DNA of 64,000 bases, from assembly GCF_010015445.1 (NCBI RefSeq), contig NC_053114.1:24359579-24423578 (forward strand). The letters are read 5' to 3'. The stretch comes from Perca fluviatilis. Its lineage: Eukaryota > Chordata > Actinopteri > Perciformes > Percidae. The position numbers and the translations under genes were made by a program. The notes under the pieces are model-generated. The model saw nothing but the letters and a program-made list of their open reading frames with translations. It ran no database searches and was not told where the DNA came from. This document shows, piece by piece, positions 13,063 through 26,910 of this stretch (position 1 is the stretch's first letter; the number at the start of each line of letters is the position of its first letter).

Positions 13063-16000
13063 TTATTTACCTGAACACCTATAAATTGGAGATCATTTAG
13101 AAAACTGAAACGTTGGGATCATTGTAATGGATCGAAATGACCAACAAAGGATAAGAAGAATTCGAAACATTAACACACACATCAGGCTGGTGTACATAAG
13201 CATGCCAGGATAATGTAATCAATGCCTTTTATATTATCTAAAGACCACTGATGCTTCAATTTAGCAAGAAAAAATAATAAAACAAAATCCAAAGGTAAAA
13301 AACCCCTTGTGAAAAAATACAATTAATACTCATAATACTGCAATACAGCAGATACATTTGCCTTTGTGAAGAGTTTTCCCTGGGTTCATGGACATTTTTT
13401 CTGAATGCTCTACTTTTCTTTCACACAACAGACATAAATATTAGGAATATGCAGTAATCTTGCTAATGCTCTTACAGTAGATGTAAAGTTGATCCAAGGA
13501 ACGCAAGAGAGTTTTTGGTTAGTAAAAAAAAGTAAAACGATTCCATTACTACTACTTTGTTTTACCCATAGGTAAGAATATATTTAATATGCATCTTGTT
13601 TCATGCAGAGTTGATTTTCAGGGCAAGATTGTCAGTGCTCTCTATGGTGACGGCGGGCGTTATGGTAATGAGCCCCAGCTGGTGAAGGCTGGTTGTTGCA
13701 GTAATTTAAATGGTCAAGTGCAGCTTGTAATCCAAGGCCGTATGTTAACGCAGGGAGGAGAGGGTGCTTTGGAGTGCCATACAGCTGTTTTAATCTCCTG
13801 TTAATAATAAAGACTTGGTCTGCCTCATGCACTGTGTATCATCGCCACCTAAATAAACTCCCTTGTTGAAGGAAATTAGTTTCTGAGCAGGGAACACAGC
13901 AGAAGACAAGAGCCTCACAAAGTTCAGTGCGCTGTCCCCACGCTGCAGAAACTGAGAGATACTCTGTTCTTGAGAGCACTTGAGGAAGCTTCATTGGTGA
14001 TGATCAGTGATTACTGTAAAATGGAGAGAGAGGGACTCTTAGAAAAACTGCCAAAGGAAAACCTCAAAGAAACCTTTGAGAAATCATAATCGTATGTCTT
14101 TGTTTATGGAGAGCGACCCTGTTGGAAATTGAAAAGGGCAGGATTAACCTATTAAACAAGAAGGTTGGATAAGCCATTTGTTGTCTTAATGATGCTGCTA
14201 ATGTGGCACAAGCAACAGATGAGCTAAATATATCGCTTATCTAAGCATGACAACTGTTGTGTCTAATTCTGCTGCTTTGGTGCCTGCCTGGTCGGGATCA
14301 CCGAGGTCCTCAGAGACTCTTCACCATCTGCTACCATTCTTCTCTGGGCTTCCTTGGCTGGTCAAGATAGTTCATTGTACTGATGGACTGAGGATAAGCG
14401 CGGTGACCTCAAGTGTAGAGGGAAAACAAATGGTCTGTGGTGCAGTTTTTACATAGTACATTGCTTTTTTGTGGAACGTGAAATCCCACTTAAAGAGATG
14501 TTAACACTGGAAGCTTTGGGTTGAGAGGCCTCCTGGACCGGTATCCAAATATTGTTAACCGTCTTTATTAGCCATTTCAGTGCTTCTTACTATTGAGTTT
14601 TTTTTTTAGATGGAATCTTTATTATGCCATGAGAACCACCAATTAAATTCCAGTCACCTCCCTTTTATTGTAGAAGTAGCTGATATCTCACCTGTTCAGT
14701 TTTAAGTTTAAGTTGGAATAAGCAGGTAAAGATAATAGCTTAGCAAATAAATAGTAATATATATTTTGACTTCTACTAATACTGTATGTCTCCATTCAAA
14801 GAAAAACGATTGGCCAGTTTCCCTCATTGACCATGATACCTTATAAACATAACAATAGAGGTGGTGCTCAGTATCTCCTCCATCCTTCCATCTCTGTACA
14901 TTTGTACCCTTTCACCCTCTCTATCCTTCCACCCTTCCTCTCAATTTCTGGTCCTTAAAGTGCTTTAAGTGCTTGTGACTGTGCTAATGAATGAAAATGT
15001 CCTCCCAGCAGCGAGCACCGCATTTAGCTGAATAGTCACCTTTGCTGTAAAAGCTCTATTAGGCCCAGTTGCCAGCAGGGCTAACGATTGTGCCCCATGT
15101 TTATTTACTAGGTATTGTAAATGCATTATTTATGGATAAGTCTCCAGACAGCACTTGTCAAGAGTTAAAAATGTCAGTATAAAGTATTATGGGAAAAAGA
15201 AAAATAGCCACCATTATAAAAACCCAAGGTGACCTTGATAAGATTCACATGCAATTAGAACCGTTTTATATAATGCACTAAAGTATGAATCAATACTGTG
15301 CAAGTCAACACACAAAATACTTTGTGCGTTGAGTCTTTATGATCGTCCCCCAAGACAAGGACGGGAAATTGGGTTTAAGCTTCCTGCCGTAGTTTTAATG
15401 GATTTCCCTGGGCTCAGTATCTACTTTACTTGAGTCCTGCAGTTATGTGTTTTTTGTCATGCTGAGAGCGAGAGAGAGTTTTCTCAAAAACATCCAGGAA
15501 ACAGTGAACAGGTGTAGTCTTAAGGACAATTGACACAGCTGTTAAACTGACAGTGGACACTTTTCACATATAATCGATAACTACAATCTATAAATATCCT
15601 AACCTACAAGTACAAAATAAAGCACACAAAGAGGATGCCCTTCCTTAATACTATAGCTTTTTAGACCAGTCAGAGTGGATACAGTAGGTGCTCAAGCAGA
15701 ATACTCAACACCTGGAGCCCTTTGACAGAGTCATGGCTAATTAGCTTAGCAAAGGGGAGCCACTTTTAATCTTAGGTAGAAGGATATTTAATGGCTACTG
15801 AGAAATTACCCCCTATTACAGCGGCAGGTAACCTAACCATTGCTTGTGACATAAAAAAGCACAACATGGTGCGCCACTGTGAACTGATTGTGTTCAAGCA
15901 TGGGCCTATACTGTATGAGAGTACTGTATGTGTTCCTGTGTTATCACTTAGGCCTCTCTTTCACTCCCTTTGCCTGTATCACCTCTCCTCTATTTTTAAG

Positions 16001-16787
16001 TGTAATCCCCCTGGCGAGGTGGTGTATTATCACTGTGTAATGACTGTGCAGTAGGTTGAGTGTGGGGGAGTGATCAGCGTTGTGTGCATAGCCCTAGGTC
16101 ATTATCCTCTATTACAACAGGCCATGTAATGAGATTCAAGGATGGGTGAAAGCTTTGGAAGAGAATAGGATCAGCTCTAAGCCTGTGCTCTGATTAGCAC
16201 TGATGAACTCTTGACTCTGTTGTACCACTGTCCCCTGTCAGTGTCACAGCCCCTGCTGACTCCACATGGAGGCTCACTGGAAATTGGCTGCAGGTGCTTA
16301 AAAGCGCCAACAGATTTATTTTTGGAAATGTATTTAGTTTGAAGGTAGCATTAGAAAAGAGAGGTTTTCTAAAGGTATATTCCCTATAATGCGGTCTGTA
16401 TTATACATTATATTATAAAATAAAGCACCTCCCCCCCAAACAGACTGATGCTCCCTCCCTTCTCCCCTCTCCTCTCATCCCAGCTGCCATGTCATCTGGT
16501 TCTGCTTTATCCCACCTAATTAATAGGAATCTTTGTTATAATGATCTGAGCATGAGCCTCTGACTCTATGCATATGCAATGAGGGCTGGAAATCCAGTTG
16601 CCTTGGTTGCCGATTTTGAGGCATTTTTCACACATAGCTCTACGCTGCCTCTCACTGAGTGCAGCATCCTACCAGACAGCATTAGGCCGGGACCCTCCTG
16701 GCAGGACGCTAACACTGGCCAAACATCAACACGATTACAGACTTATCTTGATGCAAGTAATCTATTTGATCAAATAGCCGATACAGT

Positions 16788-16893
<106 letters not shown>

Positions 16894-19800
16894 TGTATAT
16901 ACTGTATGTCTCAGTGGGTGCCTTCCTATGCGTGTGTGTGTGTTCTCTCTTGGCCTGTGGCTTGGTGCACCAGCCCAGCGGAGCAGTGCTCTGGTCTGTC
17001 ACTTTTGTTTGAATAGGTAATGTAGATCTGTTCAGGCTGAAGAGACATGAGCTGGAATCGCTTGTTAGGACATATGATCAAAAGCGGCTCTCTGCTCTCT
17101 GCCAATCAACCCTCTTGTCACCCTGTGAAGCAGACGTTAAATAGATTTTTCGGCTGTATGCCGCGGGCAGCCTGCCAGCCTGACATGTGAACTTTCACAA
17201 AAAACATACCCTGCCCCTCACTCCTCCCTAATCTCAGTTTTCCATCCTCTTCCTTGGTGTCCATTTTTTTTTTGCTTTTCCTTTCTTTTTCCTTTTCCCC
17301 TTCTCCAGTTTTCCCTACCATCTTGAAACTCTAACCTGATCCAGATCAACATTCCCCCTCCTTATATGATTTTTGTCTCCCACACCATCTTACTCTCCAG
17401 TGACAAAGTCCCCTGCCAGGCTGATATCAGAGCCCAGGGCTAAATGGAGTGGCTGTATGAGGGGAATAGGGAGCACAGAGTGTCTGGTCCACTGCTGAAT
17501 TATGTATTTACTATCTGTTCCAAAACAGAGCCCTCACATAACACAGGCATGTCCCCATAGGACTTTGGAAGCCAACACAGGTTTCACTTTACACAAGCTA
17601 AGATATAGATTCTGTTGCCCCTTTCAAAACGGGAACCCTTTCTGCTGTCTTGGTCATTCAGATGACAAAACAAGCAGCTGCTTCTTCAATGTGCCATTCT
17701 TTGCATTCAAGATCACCTTCCCCAGTTCTCATATTCCGATTAGTCAACAGTAGCAACTGCTGTGAAGCATTCCAGGGGCCATCTTCCCGGGTTTCAGCTG
17801 TTGAGCATGTCCCCCTGCACCCATGCAGCACAAAACTCCCATTGTGATCCTGGCTTACTGGCTGCACAGGAACCCCTTGATAGGAGGAAACGGGTGTCTC
17901 TGAGAGACAAATCACAGCCAGGGTTCCACAGAGGCTTGTTTGTCTTTACACACTCACACACCCACACACTGGCTGTAGGTATGACTTGTCATTGACATCA
18001 CTGCTTGGGGAAATGGTTAAATAATTATATTTGCTGATGGAAAAAACAATAGATTTGCCACCGTTCTTTATGTGGGTGACTGGGTGATTAGATCAGCAGC
18101 AGCTTGTAATGGCCTGACTGTTTTATGTGACACTGCACTATTTGGAGGGGCACAGAGATGGTGAAACACTGACACATAAGACGGCAGAAGCCATTAATGT
18201 TACTATATTTGTCATTGGGCCGTGAAGCCTAGAATTGGGTTTTGCGGTTAAAAGGAACATGAACAAGTACAGACGAACTGCATATAGTTAGGGCAGTGGA
18301 GGAGGAGCTGAGGCGGTCAAAAATGGGGAGAAGAGGGGCTATTCCACAATGGGATGGGTGGGGGGCAGAGGGAGGGCGTGTGTGTGTGTGTGAATGCCTG
18401 CAGTAGGGTTACACAGGAAGACTTGTGTGCCAGCTCAGTATCACTGTCCTAGCTGTGGCATTCAGCTCCCAAGCATTCTCCACACATAACTTGACAAAAG
18501 AGCCGGTGTCATCTGACCAAGGATCAAAATAGTGTGAGTGAAACGCACACCCTGGGCACAGACAGCCTCTGTGGCCTGCTAATGATTTCAGAACACATTG
18601 TAGGCTTGTTCTGTAAGTCAGACGTACGTCAGCCATCCAGCTAAGAGATCCGCCTTGACACAAACAAACATGACAACTAGTGTAGCAGACCTATTAACAT
18701 ATTTGCATTGTTTTTCCCAAACCGCAAGCGTGAATGTCTTCCACAAAACTTTGATGGTTGCCTTTTGAACAAAGAGATTATTTAATCAGCAGTGATGAAA
18801 CATAGGTTTCCTCCCACTCAATGCGTTTTCTTTCTCCTTGTTCAATAACATTTCAAGCGCCAGGAGATGAGATGAGGATGTCAGAAGAAACGAATAGAAA
18901 TGTGTTTTATTGCACTGCAAAGCCTGAGTGCCAATGATTATAATTATTTGACAAACGTTATGTCTCTTTGAAAGTACCTCCAGAATAATCTGCACCGGTT
19001 GGGTGGTTAATATGCTTAACACCAAGTCGTCAATCGCACATCATGAAGTTCAATCTGTCAGTTGACATTATTATTTAAATTTAGGATTAATGATTTGTTG
19101 AGCCTGGCTTTTTGTTAATTTTGTCCCAATTAGCATAATATTGGAAAAAGGAAAATGGGTCTACTCTAAACAATCATCTTACTTTTCCTCCCCCACACTC
19201 CCCCCTTACACACCTCATCTTCCTCTATCCTCCTCCTTTGTCATTTTCTTCTGGGTGGGTGGCACTTTGCTCCACAAAGCCGATTCTGTAAGCCTGTTGT
19301 TAGCTTCCCTGTTGCGAGCTGGACCAATCAGCTCAGTCACTCATGAGAAGCAAATTTCTCCATCTTTGCCCAGCAGGTCTCAGTCCATATGGCTCTGTAT
19401 CCCACAGAAAGGGAATGGGCCGATTCAAGAGAAAAGTACAGCGTCTGTTGTTGCAGAACCAACTACTTGGGCACCGTGGGCAAATGAATGGGGACTTTTA
19501 GGAGTTGGAATTCTTAACCTTTAGAAGTGCTATGGTTACTTTATTATTTCTTTACCCAGTGGCAAGGCAATAATCAGAATAGTACAGTGTACTAACATTC
19601 ATTTAACTTCATAATTTATTTTATTTGTTTAGTAATTGTGTAGATCAAGCCGTAAAAATGTCAGTTCTGGTATGATAACACAATGTTACAAAAGACCACA
19701 AAAAAAGATGTATAATAACTCTTGAAACTTTTAAATAGTTTTCCCTCTCCGACCAAAGGCCACTATTTTGTTCTTTTAAAGTCCAGTACACATGGTATGT

Positions 19801-20007
19801 GAGCATTCCGAACTCTGGCATCTTAGTAAACAAAGTTTCAATAAACTATTCATACTATATACTCATTTACTATTTGAAAACGAGAAAACCAAATTGCAAA
19901 ATGGAAATCAATAAATACCCTCACTTTTATTTAGTTTTTTTGTTTTGTTTCCACTTAAAATTTGTCTTTTTTTTTTTTTGTCATGTACCGTACAATGGAA
20001 GGACATT

Positions 20008-20031
20008 CACACACACACACACACACACACA
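20008..20031 (+). repeat. (CA)12 microsatellite
   Basis: Short pure CA tract in the 16.6 kb intron. Confidence 0.96.
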
Positions 20032-23000
20032 AAGTTCAATACATTTACAGTATGCTGTACGCACAGTATATCACTCAGCTTATTTTTGCAATTTGTGTTT
20101 TTTTAATATCTTCTGGTTCAATCTCTGAAGCGCATCGCCAAGGTCCAGTGTTTATGATGAAATAAAGTTTCGATGTCTATACCAGACACTTGGCTTCACT
20201 GCAAATTGTAATGCATTCATGTGGATCCTATTAGTCTCTTTTTGTCCTTGTAGAGTCAGATACCCATTAATTTACTAAATCACACTGAACAGCCATGATC
20301 ACAGTACTCCACATTTTATTCACACATCTATTAATTTAACATAGTTGAATAAATGTGAATGTTTTTGAGCATTGATTAGCAGGGAAGTTTATAGCTGACA
20401 GTTAAATTGCAGGGTACCCAAAGAAATCTCTCCAATGCAAGGTACCCAGTAATTTAATTTTTGTGTGAAATTATTATAATTTATTACAGTGTGTGGACCC
20501 TAATGATTACCGACATCAAATGGAAATTATAAATTGAAATCAAGTCCACATATTTCTCCTCGTAATGTTCATCTACACAAGTGCTGATCCCCTGATCAGA
20601 ATCGGCTGAGATTCCAGAAGTAAATCTACTTTTTCTTTCCGGTAAACCAAATACAAGCATGCTCGCACACACTCAGACTAACTATGTTGTTTGGTTAAAA
20701 AAATTTATGAATTAACCAACGTCGCACCAAGGCTTTATTAGGCTGATTATTATTAAATCAGACAATTCTACACTACACTATTTAATCTTCTGTCAGACAT
20801 TCATTTATTCAAAGTAGCAATTGTTTCCCTAATGCATTGTGTTGATAACCGTATTCAATAGACTCCCTTTGCTGCCTGAATAGAGACTTCAAAGCAAAGG
20901 GAGATGAGAGGGAATGAAAAGTTCATTTTGCTATCCAAGCATTTAATGGTCCTAGTTCTTAAAAGTGACCTTGTGGGGTAGAGAGCGGAGCAGCACAGCA
21001 GCTCCTTCCAGATGCACACATGGCATCCATCGGGGGCAAAATCACGCACAGTCCCAACACCTCAGGCTCGGACATATGTTGAGTTTTATTTCATTCTTCT
21101 GACATTAATCCTATTCACCAGCTGTTCTGCCAGCTGCCACTCTCCGGCTTAAGGGGAGATTGCAGTTTTGGGGGCTCTGAGTACTGGTTTATCTTGGCTC
21201 CTCATCTGCTCCTCACGAAGTTTTGATTGGATTTTTTTTCCTTGCCCTTTTCCTACTTCCAACTTCCTTGAGTTGCATACTTTCCTGCAATCTTTCTCTT
21301 TCTTTCAACTTCTTAGCTTTTGTTTTTCCTCTCTATAATTTGTGTAGATAAGGGGAAGGCTGCAATTTGACATAGCTTTTTGTGGCCCATGCCTTCTGCA
21401 AGGCCTACAAGTCTTCAGTAGTGTCACTTAAACATTGTCTACCCCTCAATTTCTCCCAATCTTTCTGTCAAGAAAGCACTGTAAGAAATCACAGCGCTGA
21501 AACCTGCTCACCCCACAGTCATCTAACAGCATTTCTGTAGGATTAACCCGGACATGGCCTCAGCCTGTACAGTTATGATTATTGACATATTGGGTCTGAC
21601 ATATTTCACATTTATGTGCATTGTCTGGAAGCATACTCAAGTGTTCTCAATGTCATTTCTGCTGAAGTACGGCCGGGCAGTCTGCGAGCAAGGGCCGCAA
21701 TGAATTGATCATTGCTCACTGCTCACTTTAATAATTCAAGCCTGATTGCCACAGAGTGCCGCAGTAAAATGGATTGGGAGAGGTCACATGCTGCTCAGCT
21801 CAGAAGGTGAAGCCTCTTGGGGATGGTTAATTCATATATGCTTGATAGACACGTGTCCTATTTAGCGAGGTCAGTGTGTATACGGCTTCTCAGAATGGCC
21901 AGGTCAACACTGTGGGATTAACACTTTGGTCAGTGCAGATAAAGGCAAGAGATAAGGTAGAAGTTCCTGGTTACGTAGGCCAGCATTTTTTAGTGACCTG
22001 AGGAAAAAGCTAAAATAATCAAAACGTTACCTGCAAATAGCATCCAATTTTTGTTGTCAAAGTTGTATAGTTTTAACTGGTGGTTGCATGTGTCAAGGTC
22101 TTTCTGTCCACTTAGCATTTAACTCAGCAATCTTCCCACAAAATGTTTGTCAAAGAAACGGGGCAGCAGAAAATAAACCACTGAACTGATTCCTTGAATG
22201 CAAACTGTTTCGAATCAGAAATCAGAATCGGAAAAGGTTTTTTGGATATTGCGGATCCAATATCAGCCCTGAGTTCTGCTTCTACAAAGCAGTGTCTCAA
22301 ACTCCTATAAATGAGGAAAAACTACAGCAGCCCTTTGACACTAACAAGTGATGTTGCCAATTTATGCAGAAAGGCATTTAGATAGGTGAGATATGTCATT
22401 GTGTTGAGGTAAAGAAGGTACAGTAAGAAGTAAGGGGAAATTAGGATGGAAGGAGATGAGGCAGCAAGGAAAGAAAGAAGGAAGTATAGGAGCAGAGGTA
22501 ATGTGTCAGAACCTGAGATGAAGCACATCCCGTCCAGGTTACCTACAATGTATTTATAGCAACTGTTTACATGACCAAAGAAAATCGTCTAAAGGTGACT
22601 AACCGAGATGTTCACCAAGTGGAATAATGATTAGGTGTCAGTTAAAGAAAGCGCACCACGAGGTGCAGGTGCTCCACAATACACTGACATGTCTGGACCT
22701 TTTTATTTATGCATGCCAGCACTAGTGATTACATATTAAAAAGCTGGAATTATCTTACTGCACCGAAAAGTCTTCTAGAAATGGTAGAGGTTATTAAAAC
22801 TGTTGACAACGAGGAAAGGTAATTGCCTGAAAATGAGCGACAACGCACTGTTGTGCTCAGTGTTTTTTTTTTCCCCCCAGCTCTCCTCTTTAGCGTTTTC
22901 ATTGTGCGGCATCACCCGGGTGTGTAACCTATTGCGTTCCGATTGCTCCCTTGCAATTAGTGCCCTTTTTGTCCTCACTTCAATAACGCCATGATTATGG

Positions 23001-23810
23001 AGACTTCAGGAGTATTTGCAGCATCCAACAGCTGTTGTCTCAGGGACTACCGGCTGAATGACAAAAACATGTTTTCTCCCTGCATTTCACTTCCCTGCCT
23101 GCCTCTTGTAATTATTATGTTTTATTTGGTGTGATGATGGGGTCTTGTTTTTAGTGTGTCTGTGATTAAGATATTCAAAGGACTCCTTGGAGTGTGTCAC
23201 AGTCATTTTCTTTTTATTTTTTTTATCAACCTCGACTTTTGATTTGTTTCCCGTGCAGTGTGGATGGGAAATTAGACGTCAGCCTATCATTGTCTGTCTG
23301 ACATTCTGAAAGTTGTATCGCTGGGATAGAAACGTATGCCTCAATGAAAGAAATATATTGCATCTAACACTGAATGTAGGCGTGAAATGTAAGAGCTTTT
23401 TTATTTTAAAAAACTATTAAAGACATTACAGTTTCTTTATTTTATTTTTAGACAGTTTTAAATGTGTAATCACATGATACAGCTAATATAATGAAGTAAA
23501 TGAAAAACACATATCATAGAGGAATAATTAATGCATAATGTATAACCATATACATCATTGCAAAATAACAGTCATTTGTGTAATTGTCAAACAAAGTAGT
23601 GGATATTAAAGGATTTTGATAGTACCTGTCTTTTCTAGAGCTCTCTGTGCAGCCTTAACCCCACCCTTACTTTCTAAGCACAAGATATTCTCAAAAAATT
23701 GCACATGTAATGTGCATTTTATACACTTGATAAAGAAGCCTGTTCAAGGAAATGATGGTTACTGGTACATACTAGATCAGGTTTCATACAGTTCTGTTAA
23801 ACAGTAGCAT

Positions 23811-23815
<5 letters not shown>

Positions 23816-23861
<46 letters not shown>
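23816..23861. repeat. (TA)23 microsatellite
   Basis: Pure TA dinucleotides. Self-complementary, so it can extrude as a cruciform or hairpin. Confidence 0.97.
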
Positions 23862-23864
<3 letters not shown>

Positions 23865-26861
23865 AATAGATTATTATTTTGAAATGTAGTAATGTGTAAA
23901 ACATTGAATTTTTATTTTATTGCAACAAAAAAGTTTTTATTTTGTCATTGGTTAGAGTCACTCTTCGTTTTTAAAATGGTGCATTTTTTATTGTAGTTCA
24001 TAGATCTTCCTAACGCACCGTTTAATGTTCTGAGGAGGTTTTGGATTTGGCTGACTATAACTAGATTATGACAAATTGTAAAGAATGTGCTCCATTCAAG
24101 CTGAAGCTTGTTTAGGGACTCTAAACCCCATTTCCTGTGTTCCTCGGCTCCTCCTCACTGCAAATAGCATTGTTTCCCTATTTGCCTCACTGTATGGGCC
24201 TCTGCATTCTGGGCAGGAAATTATTTATATGGTCAGTGTCAGTTAATCATCGATTTGGTAATTACATGTTTCCCCTTGAGGCTGGGACAACTGATATACA
24301 AGGCCAATGCTAAAGGGGAGGTCTCTTGGTCTGTTATCCATGACTTATGGCTAATTTGACTCTGCTCTTTTCTCTGCCAACGGCTTTTCAACACAACAAA
24401 CACTCAAACACAAGTATCATCTTTCGTCCCGGGAGAATAGTGCACGCAGAGAGGCTCAGAATGTGGTGGCAGACAGTTGAAACGATTTCATTGCTGACAA
24501 CAGAGAGTAATAAAACACCAACTGCTGCATGTTGTAACAAAACCATTTTTGTGCTTTGAGGCAGTCATGGCCTTTTGAAACATTGAGTGTTTTCAACAAA
24601 TTTATCAGATTAAACCTTTTTAGAGATCGCAAACTTTGCTTTGTCAAAGTGAAGATGGCCCTTTTTTTTTTGCCCAAGCAGTGCTGGTATATTTGCTAAC
24701 TTCAGTATACACACTGGACTTCATATCTCCATGGCAATCCGAAGAGCCATTTGAAAATTAGTGTCATTAATTTTTAAGGTCCGCTTTATTATTGTCCAAT
24801 CCAATTCCAAAGTGACAAGATTTGATTTGTTTGTGGCTTCGTTTATCCGTCTAATTGGTGTTCACTCAGTGATTGGAGCTTCTCCACAGTTTGCAATGAT
24901 CGTTTGAATCAACTACTGTGTTTAGAGCAGCAATAAAAACATAAATTAGCTAACAACTTTCCCCTACCTTTGCTTCTCAACCTACAGGCGTTTATAGCTA
25001 ACTAGCACTCAATTTAATAAAATGTGTGTGAACAATAAAAAAAATAAATAAATTCACATTATTAGTTGTTGCATTAAAACACCAGAGTAACAACAGCGCG
25101 GGCATACTGTATGAAATAGGAGAGGGAAAGACAGATTGTGAGGGAGTCAGTCAGTGTCAGGACAGACAGTTAATGTTAACCTGCCTCTTAGCTTCACTTC
25201 TGTGGTTTATACTGAACATGATATTCTGGCAGCACTGACTGCCAGGTGCTGAAAGCTTTGTTTATGTCACACATCAGCCGAGAAACATTCCTTTGTTTAG
25301 ATTTATGAGGATCATTAGCTTTGTTTTTAATACAGTAAAAATAAAAAAGCTGTAGCCAAATCTAACCAACTCATCTCGGCTTAAGGTGTCTCAATCCCTG
25401 CGCCTGTTCACCCACATCAATAAGATCACAGAATACCTGCACAGGAAAGCTGTATACCAGAGATGACAGCGCTGATAGGAGATAGACATATTGAATTTGG
25501 CAGTATTAAATCAGTGATGACTATTCACTTTCTTCTGCGTGCTACTTGGAAACGCTTAAAAATCTCGGAAAAGGGTTCAGGGAATTTCTCCAGCTGTATA
25601 GCTCCAGCCCCAGAGAAGAGACAATGAGACCCAAATGGGCTTAGTAGTCCAGAAACCATTCCCCTCTCAATGGGAACACGTCTTGGACACACACTCCAAT
25701 AGTTTTGTCTTGTATGTTGCTATCTGTTCGAGCTGCAGAGTGGTGGGGGTCTGTGCCAGGCAAGGGTCCATAGGGACCATTGGAATCGCTGGGGCTGGAG
25801 GAAGTTGGTCTGAGTCCAGTGGGGCGATCTGGGCTTGGTGACAAGCCAAGCTGTCTACTGCAGGGACGCTGGGAAAATGTAAATAAGAGCCTGATAAGGG
25901 CTATTGTTTTCATTCCATTCTCATCCCAGCTGAATGGCCTGCTCCCCAGCCACAGAGCATTTTATCTCGGGAGGGGGAGGGAAAGAAATGGAAGGGGTGG
26001 GGGTGTGAGAGATTTAAGAGCCCCCATAGGAAAATAAAAATAAACTCACTGGACTCTTGTTTAAGCTAATTCCCCAGTATGTGATGTCCTACTTTGAAAG
26101 GACAAGCAAACTCTTCTTTACCCTAAAAACTTCAGAGGATTTGCACTAATGTCTTAAATAACTGTTTGCCTTTCAATTCTGCCATAATTTGATATCCAGT
26201 GAAATCAGTGAAGTGTGAATCCTTTATTAGGAGTAATTTATTTCATGATGAATACCGCTTATCCCATTTTTTTTTTGGGACATTCTGTGTCATAACCTGA
26301 CAGTAATTATTATGTTGATACTAACCAGTGTTTCCATTGGCATCTATATTTTCAACAGAAAAAAACAGACAGACATTTTAGAAACTGAAATAGCATTCCT
26401 CCTATTAATCTAAATTCTTTTGAAAAATAGGCTGCGGAAGGGTGCTTTGAAAAAAGCCAGACATGTGACTCATTTACTGTTTTCCTCGAGCACGCCTGCG
26501 CAAAAGTTACTCTGCTTTCACCAAATCCATTTTTGGTTGCCTGTTTTGTCCACGCTGTTCGAACACTGAAAGATGTTTGAGAGTTATTTTATAGACTAAT
26601 CCAGGTCATTATTCACCTCTCCCAGGTGGAAGGCAGGGAGGACAGCGGTGCATTCCAGCTGTAGTCTCTCCTGTTGGAGGACTTGGCAGGTCGTGTCTGG
26701 CCCAGCAGAGGGGATGGAGAAGTGAGGGAGCGGCAGCTCTCCTGGGAGGGAGGTGGAAAGGAGGGGGAGGACTGGAGTAGAATGGAAGCTGGCACCGCAT
26801 TATCTCCAACAGTTGGTGCATTCCTTAATGATCAAGTGCTGGAGCAGCATCTGTGATAAAA

Positions 26862-26910
26862 GTGTGTGTGTGTTTACGTGTGTGTGTGTGTGAGAGAGAG
26901 AGAGAGCGAG
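26862..26910 (+). repeat. compound (GT)n-(GA)n microsatellite
   Basis: Two GT blocks separated by TTACG, followed by (GA)n with one C interruption. Confidence 0.93.

Noticed and set aside
22214..22264. AATCAGAAATCAGAATCGG sequence resembling the end of a common teleost LINE-type repeat.
   Set aside because: Too diverged and too short to support as a mobile element by eye.
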